Origin: an uncultured Oscillospiraceae bacterium
Lineage (GTDB): Bacteria; Bacillota; Clostridia; Oscillospirales; Oscillospiraceae
Reading direction: 5' to 3'
Assembly: GCA_934661735.1 (NCBI GenBank)
Contig: CAKUJN010000005.1
Span: 1 to 46,291 of the forward strand
DNA length: 46,291 nucleotides
Shown piece after piece: positions 1 to 7,147 of the stretch. Numbering within the stretch: the first letter of the stretch is position 1; every line of letters begins with the position of its first letter. The translations under genes were made by a program, and so were the position numbers. The notes under the pieces were generated by a model that was not told where the DNA came from, searched no databases, and worked only from the letters and a program-made list of their open reading frames with translations.

Positions 1-25
1 CGCCCCGCCTGTGTGCATTGCGCGG

Positions 26-53
26 TTGTATTTTTTCGCGGTTGTGCTATACT
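26..53 (+). promoter_or_regulatory. Promoter of the DUF2284/VWA/AAA genes
   Basis: A TTGTAT -35 (26-31) is followed after 16 nt by a TATACT -10 (48-53). The -10 is extended by TG at 45-46. Transcription would start near position 60, about 20 nt before the first start codon. Seen in sequence; the use as a promoter is inferred. Confidence 0.6.
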
Positions 54-79
54 GGGCACAGAAAGGCGGGAAATGCGCA

Positions 80-559
80 ATGCGGGATTATACAGCGCTG
101 GCAAAGAATCTGGGATTTACAGATGCGGCGGTTATGGACGTGGCGGAGCTTGTGGTTGTGCCGGAGTACCGCAGGTTCTGTGAGCAGAATCTCTGCGGAA
201 ACTACGGCGTGCTTCCGGCCTGCCCGCCGATGAGCGGCACGGTGGAGGAGATGACGCGCACGATGCGGCAGTATGCGCGGGCGCTGGTGCTGACAATGGT
301 CATAACGCCGGTGTGCTGTACGGACACGGCCGAGCAGAAGGCGGCGAAGCGGCGGCAGAACCTCCTTACCGAGCAGCTGATGGCACAGATGCGTGCGGAC
401 GGGCTGACAAACCTCCTGATGATGGGGGCAGGGCCGTGGAAGCATGCGTCGTGCATGTCGGCCTACTGTGTGGACGCACAGAAAATGGCAGACGCCGTAC
501 ACATGAAATGCTGGGAAAACGACGGAAAAATCCGCTATTTTTCCTTGATCCTGTTTTAA
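80..559 (+). CDS. DUF2284 family predicted metal-binding protein
   Basis: A 159-residue cysteine-rich protein. An N-terminal cluster of the form C-x2-C-x-x-Y-G-x4-C-P-P (about residues 37-52) is typical of DUF2284, whose members are predicted to bind metal through clustered cysteines. Further Cys residues lie in the GPWKHASCMSAYC region near the C-terminus. ATG 80 is chosen because a purine-rich GAAAGGCGGG sits just upstream; the open frame reaches further left without a ribosome site. The next gene begins 25 nt downstream, so the three genes to 3298 probably share one transcript. No enzymatic role is established for the family, and the neighbours do not reveal one. Confidence 0.8.
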   Translation: MRDYTALAKNLGFTDAAVMDVAELVVVPEYRRFCEQNLCGNYGVLPACPPMSGTVEEMTRTMRQYARALVLTMVITPVCCTDTAEQKAAKRRQNLLTEQLMAQMRADGLTNLLMMGAGPWKHASCMSAYCVDAQKMADAVHMKCWENDGKIRYFSLILF

Positions 560-584
560 GGGCCTGTACGCTGGAGGCGGTACG

Positions 585-1874
585 GTGGCAGAGGAAAGCA
601 GACTTTATCAGATCCTGCGCGGCAGGCTCTACCGGCGGCTGCCGGTGCTGGCGCTGCCGCTGGGACTTCTGGACTGGCATGAGGGTGCAGAGACCGGCAC
701 GGACGGCGCGTGGTTCTATGCGCCTGCGTGCTGGCTTGAGACGGCGGCGCACACCGCCGGAGACGCGGACGACGTGCTGCTGCACAGCGTCCTGCACGCG
801 GTGCTGGGGCACCCGTGGCAGACGCGCGGACAGCGCGACGGCGCGCGCTGGTCGCTGGCGTGCGATATGGCGGCGGAGTTTCTGCGTCTGCGCCTGCTGG
901 GCCTTCCGATGGAGGGCACAGCGGGGAAGGCGTATTACGCGTGTGCGGAGGGAACTGCGTTTTCCGTGCGGGCAATCTACGCGCAGCTGGATGACGCGTT
1001 TCCAGTGCCGCGCGGGGAACTGACCGCGGCCTTCTGCCGCGACAGCCATACGTACTGGCAGGCCGCGCAGCTTCACGCGCAGATGCGCCGAGGCTCCGGC
1101 GCGGGCGATGGAGACGGAGAGAGCCTTTCGGCGCTCTGGAATCGGCAGCTGGAGGCGCTTCGGCCGTATATGCGGACGGAGAAGCCGAAAATCGGCTCCG
1201 GCACGGCGCACGAGCGTCTGAGCGTGCGGGAGATTCCGGAGAATCACACACGCTTTGCACAGCTGCTGCGGGACTTTTCCGAGGTGCGCGAAAACCGGCG
1301 TGTCAGCGACACGGATTTTGCTTATTCGTGGTATGCCTACGGCCTTGCGCATTACGACGGAATGCCGCTGATCGAGCCGCTGGAATACTCCGAGGAGCGC
1401 CGGCTCTGCGAGCTGGTGATCGTACTGGACACGTCGGCCTCGTGCTCGCGCGGACTGACAGAGTGGTTCCTTGGCGCGGTGCATTCGATTCTTTGCAGCG
1501 AACGGCTGTTTTTCGAGCGCTTCCGTCTGCATATTCTTCAATGCGACTGCGAGGTGCAGGAGGACACGCTGCTGACAAATCTGGATGAATTTCAGTGGTA
1601 TATGGAGCACCTTGCCCTCTATGGCGGCGGCGGAACGGATTTCCGTCCGGCGTTCCGGCACATCGACCGGCTGGTTGAGACGGGCGAACGGCCGCGCCTT
1701 GGCGGCGTGCTGTATTTTACAGACGGTTACGGTGTATTTCCCGAGCACGCGCCGGATTATCCGGTTGCGTTTGTCATGCTGCAATACCGCTATGACGATA
1801 TCAATATTCCGTCGTGGGCGCGCACGCTGGTGCTTGAGGCGGACAGACCGAGGGGGGACGAGGGATGGATATAG
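585..1874 (+). CDS. VWA-like / DUF2201-type predicted metallopeptidase-like protein
   Basis: A 429-residue protein of the DUF2201 family (predicted metal-dependent peptidase-like N-terminus plus a VWA-like C-terminus). The N-terminal half has H67-S-V-L-H71-x4-H76, which looks like a zinc-protease helix, but Ser stands where an HExxH enzyme has its catalytic Glu. The C-terminal half has a MIDAS-like DTSAS (282-286) and YFTDG (377-381), as in von Willebrand A folds. It starts with GTG behind GGAGGCGG. It overlaps the following MoxR-type ATPase by 10 nt, a pairing usual for AAA/VWA chaperone-like systems. The likely role is protein remodelling with that ATPase; the client is unknown. Protease activity is doubtful without the Glu. 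Confidence 0.85.
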   Translation: MAEESRLYQILRGRLYRRLPVLALPLGLLDWHEGAETGTDGAWFYAPACWLETAAHTAGDADDVLLHSVLHAVLGHPWQTRGQRDGARWSLACDMAAEFLRLRLLGLPMEGTAGKAYYACAEGTAFSVRAIYAQLDDAFPVPRGELTAAFCRDSHTYWQAAQLHAQMRRGSGAGDGDGESLSALWNRQLEALRPYMRTEKPKIGSGTAHERLSVREIPENHTRFAQLLRDFSEVRENRRVSDTDFAYSWYAYGLAHYDGMPLIEPLEYSEERRLCELVIVLDTSASCSRGLTEWFLGAVHSILCSERLFFERFRLHILQCDCEVQEDTLLTNLDEFQWYMEHLALYGGGGTDFRPAFRHIDRLVETGERPRLGGVLYFTDGYGVFPEHAPDYPVAFVMLQYRYDDINIPSWARTLVLEADRPRGDEGWI

Positions 1875-3298
1875 GACAGGCGAAGGAGGAGCTGCGCCGG
1901 ACGATCCTGGCATATACCGAGCGCGGCGGGAATGGACAGCTTTGCATTCCGGCCGTGCATCAGCGGCCGCTTCTGCTGATGGGGCCGCCTGGCGTTGGAA
2001 AAACGGCGATCCTGACGCAGCTGGCGCAGGAGCTGAACATCGGGCTTGTGGGCTATACCATGACGCACCACACGCGCCAGAGCGCGCTGGGCCTGCCGGT
2101 GATTCGGGAAAAGCGCTATGGCGGCAGACTCTGTCAGGCGACGGAGTACACGATGAGCGAAATACTTGCCGCCGTCTATGACCGGATGGAGCAGACCGGC
2201 CGGACGGCCGGAATCCTGTTTCTGGACGAGATCAACTGCGTGTCCGAGACGCTGATGCCGGCCATGCTTCAGCTGCTGCAAAGCAAGCAGTTCGGCACGC
2301 ACCGTCTGCCGGAAGGGTGGATCATTGCTGCGGCGGGCAACCCGCCGCAGTATAACCAGTCGGCGCGGCTGTTTGACACGGCGACGATGGACCGTGTCCG
2401 GCTGCTGGAAATTGAAGAGAATTATCCCGTCTGGCGGCGCTACGCGCAGGCACGCGGACTGCATCCGGCGGTGCTGGCATATCTGGAACTGAATCCGGAG
2501 CATTTTTACTGCGTACAGCCCCACGCGCACGGGCGCAGCTTTGTGACGGCGCGCGGCTGGGAGGATCTGTCGCAGCTGCTTTACAGCTATGAGCGGCTGG
2601 GCTTTACGGTGGAGGACACGCTGTTCGGCGAGTATTTGCAGCATGAGCAGATCGCGGCGTCATTTGCCGCGTTTTTCCGGCTGTTTGCGTGCTGCCGCGA
2701 AAAAATCGACGCTGCGGCGGTGCTTTCCGGACGCAGCAGCGCAGCACCCGAGCTGCGGACGCTACGCTTTGACGGACGGCTGGCGGCGGTGGAGTTCCTG
2801 CTGCACGCACTGGGACGCGAGTTTTGCGCGTGGCGCGAGGAAAGCGCGCTGACACAGAGTCTGGAAAGCTTTGCCGCGGCTGCTGCGGATGCGCCGGAGC
2901 CGCTGAAGGCCGCACGGGAGAACCTCTCCCGCAGAGAGCACGCAGTGCAGATCCGCAGAGACTGCGGCGTGCTTTCGCCCGAGGAGGACGCGGCGGAGCG
3001 TCGCTTCGCGGGCTGTGTCCACGCGCTTGTGGACGCTGCGGACGATGGGCTTGACGGCCTGCGCGCGGAGACTTTGCGGCACAGCGCTGCACTGGACGAC
3101 GCGGCACGGACTGCGGATATGCATCTGGAAAACGCGCTGCGCTTTGTGCGCGCCACATTCGGTGCGGGGCAGGAGCTTCTGGTGTTTCTCACACAGCTTG
3201 CTGCGCTGCCGGAGGCTGGACGTTTTCTGCGCAGCTGCGCGCTTTACGCACAGATGGAAAATGAGCTTTCGCCGGAACATCTGATGAGCGAAAAATAG
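1865..3298 (+). CDS. MoxR-like AAA+ ATPase, partner of the VWA-like protein
   Basis: A 477-residue AAA+ ATPase. Walker A is GPPGVGKT (40-47) and Walker B is ILFLDE (117-122). A sensor-type AAAGNPP follows at about residues 156-162. This arrangement is MoxR-like, a group that usually works with VWA-domain proteins to load cofactors or remodel complexes. The region after about residue 270 is helical and lacks a motif I recognise. The start codon lies inside the end of the VWA-like gene, which implies translational coupling. The gene ends 110 nt before the MATE gene, which has its own promoter. Cytoplasmic; substrate unknown. Confidence 0.88.
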   Translation: MDIGQAKEELRRTILAYTERGGNGQLCIPAVHQRPLLLMGPPGVGKTAILTQLAQELNIGLVGYTMTHHTRQSALGLPVIREKRYGGRLCQATEYTMSEILAAVYDRMEQTGRTAGILFLDEINCVSETLMPAMLQLLQSKQFGTHRLPEGWIIAAAGNPPQYNQSARLFDTATMDRVRLLEIEENYPVWRRYAQARGLHPAVLAYLELNPEHFYCVQPHAHGRSFVTARGWEDLSQLLYSYERLGFTVEDTLFGEYLQHEQIAASFAAFFRLFACCREKIDAAAVLSGRSSAAPELRTLRFDGRLAAVEFLLHALGREFCAWREESALTQSLESFAAAAADAPEPLKAARENLSRREHAVQIRRDCGVLSPEEDAAERRFAGCVHALVDAADDGLDGLRAETLRHSAALDDAARTADMHLENALRFVRATFGAGQELLVFLTQLAALPEAGRFLRSCALYAQMENELSPEHLMSEK

Positions 3299-3333
3299 AA
3301 TGAGGCGCAGTCCGCGGAAAAGCGCAAAACCCC

Positions 3334-3362
3334 TTGACAGATGGCACTGCGCTCACTATAAT
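3334..3362 (+). promoter_or_regulatory. Consensus sigma-A promoter of the MATE-marR unit
   Basis: Perfect TTGACA (3334-3339), a 17-nt spacer and perfect TATAAT (3357-3362). It is the strongest-looking promoter in this part of the window and would start transcription near 3369. Confidence 0.88.
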
Positions 3363-3399
3363 TAGTCCTAAAAATTTACTATTATATTTTTTGACTAAT
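3361..3399. promoter_or_regulatory. Inverted repeat, candidate MarR operator
   Basis: ATTAGTC (3361-3367) and GACTAAT (3393-3399) are exact inverted copies separated by an AT-rich 25 nt. They overlap the -10 edge and the start of the transcript. The downstream marR gene makes autoregulation through this site plausible. The wide spacing is unusual for one dimer, so it could instead be a weak RNA stem. Confidence 0.45.
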
Positions 3400-3408
3400 G
3401 GAGAGCGT

Positions 3409-4758
3409 ATGGAACAGCATCTGATGCCGGACAACGGTCTGGACTTTTCAATTTCAAGCCGCGCGCTGCTCAAATACGCGCTACCAACCATCCTGTCCAG
3501 TATTTTTATGAACGTTTACAGCCTTGTGGACTCGCTGTTTGTAGCGAATCTGGTCGGTATCGACGCGCTTTCCGCCGTCAATATCGTCGGGCCTGCGCTG
3601 GCCGTTGCGCTGGCGATCGGCACGATGATTGCCACGGGCGGGTGTGCGCTTGTCTCCAAACAGATGGGCGCGGGCGATCTGCGCGGCTCGCGGGAGAATT
3701 TTTCGTTTTTTGTGATCTTCTCTTTTTGTGTGAGCCTTGTGTTCTGTCTGGCAGGGCTGGTATTCCGCAGACCGCTGCTGCACCTGATGGGTGCGGATGC
3801 GGCGCTGTATCCGCTGTGTGAGGCATACGCGGTGCCGGTATTTCTCATCATCCCGTTTGCAATGATCGGCATGATTTTGCAGATTTTCTTTGTCGCGGCG
3901 GGTGCCCCAGAGCTTGGCTTCGGGCTTTCACTGGCCGGCGGTGTTCTGAATATCGCGCTGGATTATGTGCTGATCCGGATTGCAGACATGGGCGTCGCAG
4001 GCGTCGCAGTTGCAACCGGCATCGGATACAGCGTACAGACCGTGGTCGGCGCGGCATATTTCCTCTTCCGGCGGAACGGAAGTCTCTGCTTTGTGCGGCC
4101 GAAGTGAAACGGCGCGGCGCTGCTGAAGGCGTGCGGCAACGGTATGAGCGAGATGGTTTCCATGCTGGCTGTCAGCATTACAATGATTGCCATGAACGTC
4201 ATCCTGATGGATATCAGCGGTTCCGACGGCGTGGCCGCGGCGGCGGTTGTCCTGTCGGCACAGACCATTCTTTCCGCTGTCTATATGGGCTATCTGGAGG
4301 GAATTGCGCCGGTTATCAGCTATAACCACGGCGCAGGGCGCAGCGACCGGCTGAAGGTCATTTTTCGTGCGGCGCTGAAAACCATTGCGGTGATGTCCGT
4401 GCTGACCTTCGCTGCGGCGTTTCCGGCGGCGGAGCCGCTGGCACGCGTGTATGCCTCCGGCTCGCCGCATGTAATGCGGCTGGCAGTTGACGGCATCCGG
4501 CTTTTTGCCGCCGCGTTTCTGCTGATGGGCTTCAATATGTTTGCCTCGTCCATGTTTACCGCGCTGAATGACGGCGTGACATCGGCAATTTTGTCGTTTT
4601 TACGGACGTTGGTGTTTCTGCTGATTCCCCTGCTGCTTCTGCCGAGGCTCTGGGGCGTGAACGGCGTGTGGCTGTCCATGCCTGCGGCGGAGGCGCTTGC
4701 AATTCTGGTCTCCGTCTGGTATTTTAGAGCCAAAAGGACGGTGTATCACTATGCCTGA
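3409..4758 (+). pseudogene. MATE family efflux pump interrupted by an in-frame TGA
   Basis: A multidrug/Na+ antiporter gene of the MATE family, 449 codons if read through, the usual family length. ATG 3409 has GGAGA just upstream. The N-terminal half has the family start (LLKYALPTILSSIFMNVY) and six hydrophobic segments. Codon 233 is TGA (4105-4107). The same frame then continues without a shift as NGAALLKACGNGMSEMV, which is the normal opening of the second MATE half. A TGG to TGA change at one base would explain it. The second half stays open to 4758 and overlaps marR by 8 nt. A re-start at ATG 4144 would yield a half-protein unlikely to transport. Sequencing error, a recent knock-out or suppression are all possible. 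Confidence 0.85.
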
Positions 4759-5209
4759 AAAGACAATGCGTGAGCAGAGCGCGCGCTTTGACGAGCTGAT
4801 GCAGAAAATCGACCGGCTGTATGAAACCTACGCCAGAGCCAGCGGTATGACGTATATGAGCATGGCCGTGCTGGATCTGATTTTTGAATATGCCGACGGC
4901 TGTACCCAGAAAAAAATCTGCGAGGAGACGCATTATCCGAAGCAGAGCGTAAATCTGATTGTAAAATCATTCTGGCAGGACGGACTTGTCCGTCTGGAGG
5001 AGCTTCCGGAGGACCGCCGCAACAAACGGATCGTCCTGACGGACAGGGGACATGCATACGCGGAAAAGGCGGTCGGTACGCTTCGGCGGATCGATGAAAG
5101 CGCCGCGGAAAAGCTGGATGCACAGCAGCGTGAGCAGCTGCTGTCGTTGCTGCGTGTCTATGTCGACGCCTATGAGCAGGGCATACGCGAGGCCCTCGAG
5201 GGGAAATAA
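4751..5209 (+). CDS. MarR family transcriptional regulator
   Basis: A 152-residue winged-helix regulator. The recognition-helix region is QKKICEETHYPKQSVNLIV and the wing is DRRNKRIVLTDRG, both typical of MarR. It starts at ATG 4751 behind AAAAGGA and overlaps the end of the MATE gene. It most likely represses the MATE-marR promoter and is relieved by a small ligand that I cannot identify. It is followed by a strong terminator. The regulator is intact although the pump gene is interrupted. Confidence 0.88.
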   Translation: MPEKTMREQSARFDELMQKIDRLYETYARASGMTYMSMAVLDLIFEYADGCTQKKICEETHYPKQSVNLIVKSFWQDGLVRLEELPEDRRNKRIVLTDRGHAYAEKAVGTLRRIDESAAEKLDAQQREQLLSLLRVYVDAYEQGIREALEGK

Positions 5210-5258
5210 ACCGAGCGGCGGTCTGGGACAATGTCTGTCTCAGGCCGCCGCTCGGTTT
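5208..5258. terminator. Bidirectional terminator between marR and the deaminase gene
   Basis: A hairpin with a perfect 14-bp outer stem (5208-5221 with 5245-5258). Further inner pairing is possible around CTGGGACA/TGTCTCAG. It lies between two convergent genes, and a T-run follows on the plus strand at about 5267-5271. Confidence 0.8.
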
Positions 5259-5282
5259 ACGGGGCATTTTTACAGAGAATGT

Positions 5283-5675
5283 CTACAGCCACCATTCGGG
5301 CGTCAGATCACCAAGCGTCACAATTCTCGGCGCTTCATAGTCCAGCATAACCTCGATTTTCCGGTATTTCTCCGGCATCAGCTGTGTCATCAGCTCACGG
5401 CAGGCACCGCAGGGCGGCAGAACTCTGCCGTCCCAGTTTACGGCGACGACGCGCTTCATCGCATCCTCGCCGTTTGTAAGCATGCTGAAAATTGCGTTCC
5501 GCTCCGCGCAGATGCCAAGCGTGCAGGCTCCATCCACACAAATGCCGGTGTATATCCTGACGGATGTGGCCTCAATCGCGGCGGCAACGCCGCCGGCGTC
5601 CATCATGTCAGAAATTTTCCGAGGTTTGAGTACAGCCCTTGCCGCCTGATATAATGTGTCCCAGATTTTCTCCAT
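5283..5675 (-). CDS. Cytidine deaminase-like enzyme
   Basis: A 130-residue zinc deaminase. C56-A-E58 and P-C89-G-A-C92 form the cytidine-deaminase active site: Cys56, Cys89 and Cys92 bind zinc, and Glu58 is the proton shuttle. The length equals the small tetrameric class. The surrounding sequence (GICAERNAIFS, PPCGACRELM) is as close to blasticidin-S-type deaminases as to housekeeping Cdd, so the substrate is uncertain and no symbol is given. AAAGGAG precedes the start. It lies 29 nt after the acetyltransferase gene on the same strand and is probably co-transcribed with it. Confidence 0.82.
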   Translation of the reverse strand: MEKIWDTLYQAARAVLKPRKISDMMDAGGVAAAIEATSVRIYTGICVDGACTLGICAERNAIFSMLTNGEDAMKRVVAVNWDGRVLPPCGACRELMTQLMPEKYRKIEVMLDYEAPRIVTLGDLTPEWWL

Positions 5676-5704
5676 GCGTATGCTCCTTTCCGGCCCGTGA
5701 GGGC

Positions 5705-6157
5705 TTACAGTGAAATCCAGTAGCGCTTGACAACCACGTCCTCTTCCGAAGCGTAGTTGTCCTCATCGCAGACGCACAGCACCCGTGCAAAGCCGAGCTG
5801 CTGTGCCAGCGCCAGACCCTGGCGCAGCATCTGTGTCGCAAGTCCCTGCCGGCGCCGCGACGGCCGGACGGCATAGCCGATGTGTCCGCCAAAGCTGCGC
5901 AGAAATTCCGTCAGCTCAAATTTCAGGCTGAAAACGCCGACCAGCGTATCGCCGTCATAGCACAGATAAAAATTCTCCCGCACATAGCCATCCGGCAGAT
6001 TTTCGCCGGTGTGCCGGTTCTGCATGCCGGTCAGCCAGCGGTCAAAATCCCTGTAATTGCCGATGCCGATGCACTCGCCGCCGCCTTCCTCAATTTCGCG
6101 GTAGAAGGACAGAACGTCCTCGCGGCTTGTGCGATCCGGTAGAATAAAACGCAGCAT
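5705..6157 (-). CDS. GNAT family N-acetyltransferase, apparently shortened
   Basis: A 150-residue GNAT enzyme. The acetyl-CoA loop is RRRQGLAT (101-108) and the preceding strand GHIGYAVRPS is typical. ATG 6157 is chosen for the upstream GGAGGAAG. Near the C-terminus the family normally has DxDNxxS, a helix with an E-x-N-G-G motif, then RYW. Here DEDNYAS runs straight into EEDVVVKRYWISL, so about 15-20 residues that include the usual NGG turn seem absent without loss of frame. The acceptor is unknown and activity is uncertain. The gene is first in a two-gene unit with the deaminase. Confidence 0.78.
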   Translation of the reverse strand: MLRFILPDRTSREDVLSFYREIEEGGGECIGIGNYRDFDRWLTGMQNRHTGENLPDGYVRENFYLCYDGDTLVGVFSLKFELTEFLRSFGGHIGYAVRPSRRRQGLATQMLRQGLALAQQLGFARVLCVCDEDNYASEEDVVVKRYWISL

Positions 6158-6220
6158 GTTCTTCCTCCCATAGCCGGAACCGCCGGCCGCACTGTGCGTC
6201 CGGCCTGTATTTCTGCGCCA

Positions 6221-6229
6221 ACTATAGCA
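6221..6229 (-). promoter_or_regulatory. Extended -10 promoter of the GNAT-deaminase unit
   Basis: On the minus strand TG-C-TATAGT forms an extended -10 (TATAGT at 6226-6221). The matching -35 (TGGACT, 6249-6244, 17-nt spacing) is weak. The site lies about 65 nt upstream of the GNAT start codon. Confidence 0.4.
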
Positions 6230-6267
6230 GAAGCGTGCGGAAAAGTCCAGTGTGTCAAACACCGCGC

Positions 6268-6296
6268 TTGCATGCCGCGCCTGCTGCTGGTACAAT
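6268..6296 (+). promoter_or_regulatory. Promoter of the traX-like gene
   Basis: TTGCAT (6268-6273), a 17-nt spacer and TACAAT (6291-6296), 35 nt before the start codon. It is divergent from the GNAT promoter. Confidence 0.55.
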
Positions 6297-6330
6297 AGAG
6301 AGCAAAGACACGAAGCGGGAGGGCGTCTCC

Positions 6331-7080
6331 ATGACGGAAACAAACAGAAAACTGCTCAACTCCAACGCCATCAAGCTGATTGCAATTGCTGCGATGACAA
6401 TCGACCATATCGCGTGGGCCGCGTTCCCTGGCTATCCGCGCGAGTGGCTGCCGCTGCTGATGCATCTGATCGGACGCATCACCTGCCCGATCATGTGCTA
6501 TTTCATCGCGGAGGGCTTTCACCATACCCGCGATGTCCGCAAATATACGGAACGGCTGTTTCTTTTCGCGCTGATTTCACACTTCTGCTATCTCTATGCC
6601 TCGACGGATTTTGCCGGCTGGCGCTCATTCATCCCGTTTCTTGGCGGCAGTGTCCTGAATCAGACCAGCGTCATGTGGTCGCTGGCATGGGGCCTGGTCA
6701 TGCTGCGCGTGGCGCAGAGCGGGCGGGTGAACAGCCGCCTCAAGCCGCTGCTGGTGCTGCTGATCTGTGCCGTCAGCTTCCCGAGCGACTGGAGCTGCAT
6801 CGCTTCGCTCTGCGTGATGGCCTTCGGCACAAACCGCGGCGATCTGAAAAAGCAGTCCTTCTGGCTGGTTCTCTATGTGGCCCTTTACGCGGCGGTCTAT
6901 TTCTTTGCCATCGACCGTGTGTACGGCCTGCTGCAAATGGGCGTGGTGCTGTCGATTCCCATCATCCGCTGCTATAACGGACAGCGGGGCGGCAATCCGG
7001 CGGTCAACAGAGTCATGAAATGGGTGTTCTACATCTATTATCCGCTGCATTTGCTGATCATCGGTCTGCTCATACACTGA
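6331..7080 (+). CDS. TraX family membrane protein
   Basis: A 249-residue polytopic membrane protein of the TraX family. The family signature NAIKLIAIAAMTIDH, the segment GRITCPIMCYFIAEGFHHT and the C-terminal YYPLHLLII are all visible. About seven to eight hydrophobic segments are spread along the protein. In F plasmids TraX acetylates pilin, but chromosomal Firmicutes copies are common and have no assigned substrate. They are thought to be membrane acyltransferase-like. ATG 6331 follows GCGGGAGGG. There are no conjugation genes nearby, so a link to transfer is not supported. Confidence 0.85.
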   Translation: MTETNRKLLNSNAIKLIAIAAMTIDHIAWAAFPGYPREWLPLLMHLIGRITCPIMCYFIAEGFHHTRDVRKYTERLFLFALISHFCYLYASTDFAGWRSFIPFLGGSVLNQTSVMWSLAWGLVMLRVAQSGRVNSRLKPLLVLLICAVSFPSDWSCIASLCVMAFGTNRGDLKKQSFWLVLYVALYAAVYFFAIDRVYGLLQMGVVLSIPIIRCYNGQRGGNPAVNRVMKWVFYIYYPLHLLIIGLLIH

Positions 7081-7097
7081 ACGAAATACAAATAAGC

Positions 7098-7125
7098 GCC
7101 GCCTGAGCCATCCGGCTCAGGCGGC
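7098..7125. terminator. Bidirectional terminator between traX-like gene and nadE
   Basis: A perfect 12-bp GC-rich stem (7098-7109 with 7114-7125) with an ATCC loop. On the minus strand it is followed by TTATTTGTATTT. It serves two convergent genes. Confidence 0.75.
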
Positions 7126-7147
7126 TGCATTCTGTATCTGGTGCTTG

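Noticed and set aside
366..1913. Minus-strand open frame of 515 residues
   Set aside because: Lies opposite the DUF2284 and VWA-like genes; Arg/Pro/His-rich composition typical of an antisense shadow in GC-rich DNA.
4105..4107. Selenocysteine or programmed frameshift at the MATE TGA
   Set aside because: No redox motif, no obvious hairpin directly after the codon, and no frame change across it.
6331..7080. TraX-like gene as a sign of a conjugative element
   Set aside because: No relaxase, coupling protein or type IV secretion gene is nearby, and chromosomal TraX homologues are common.
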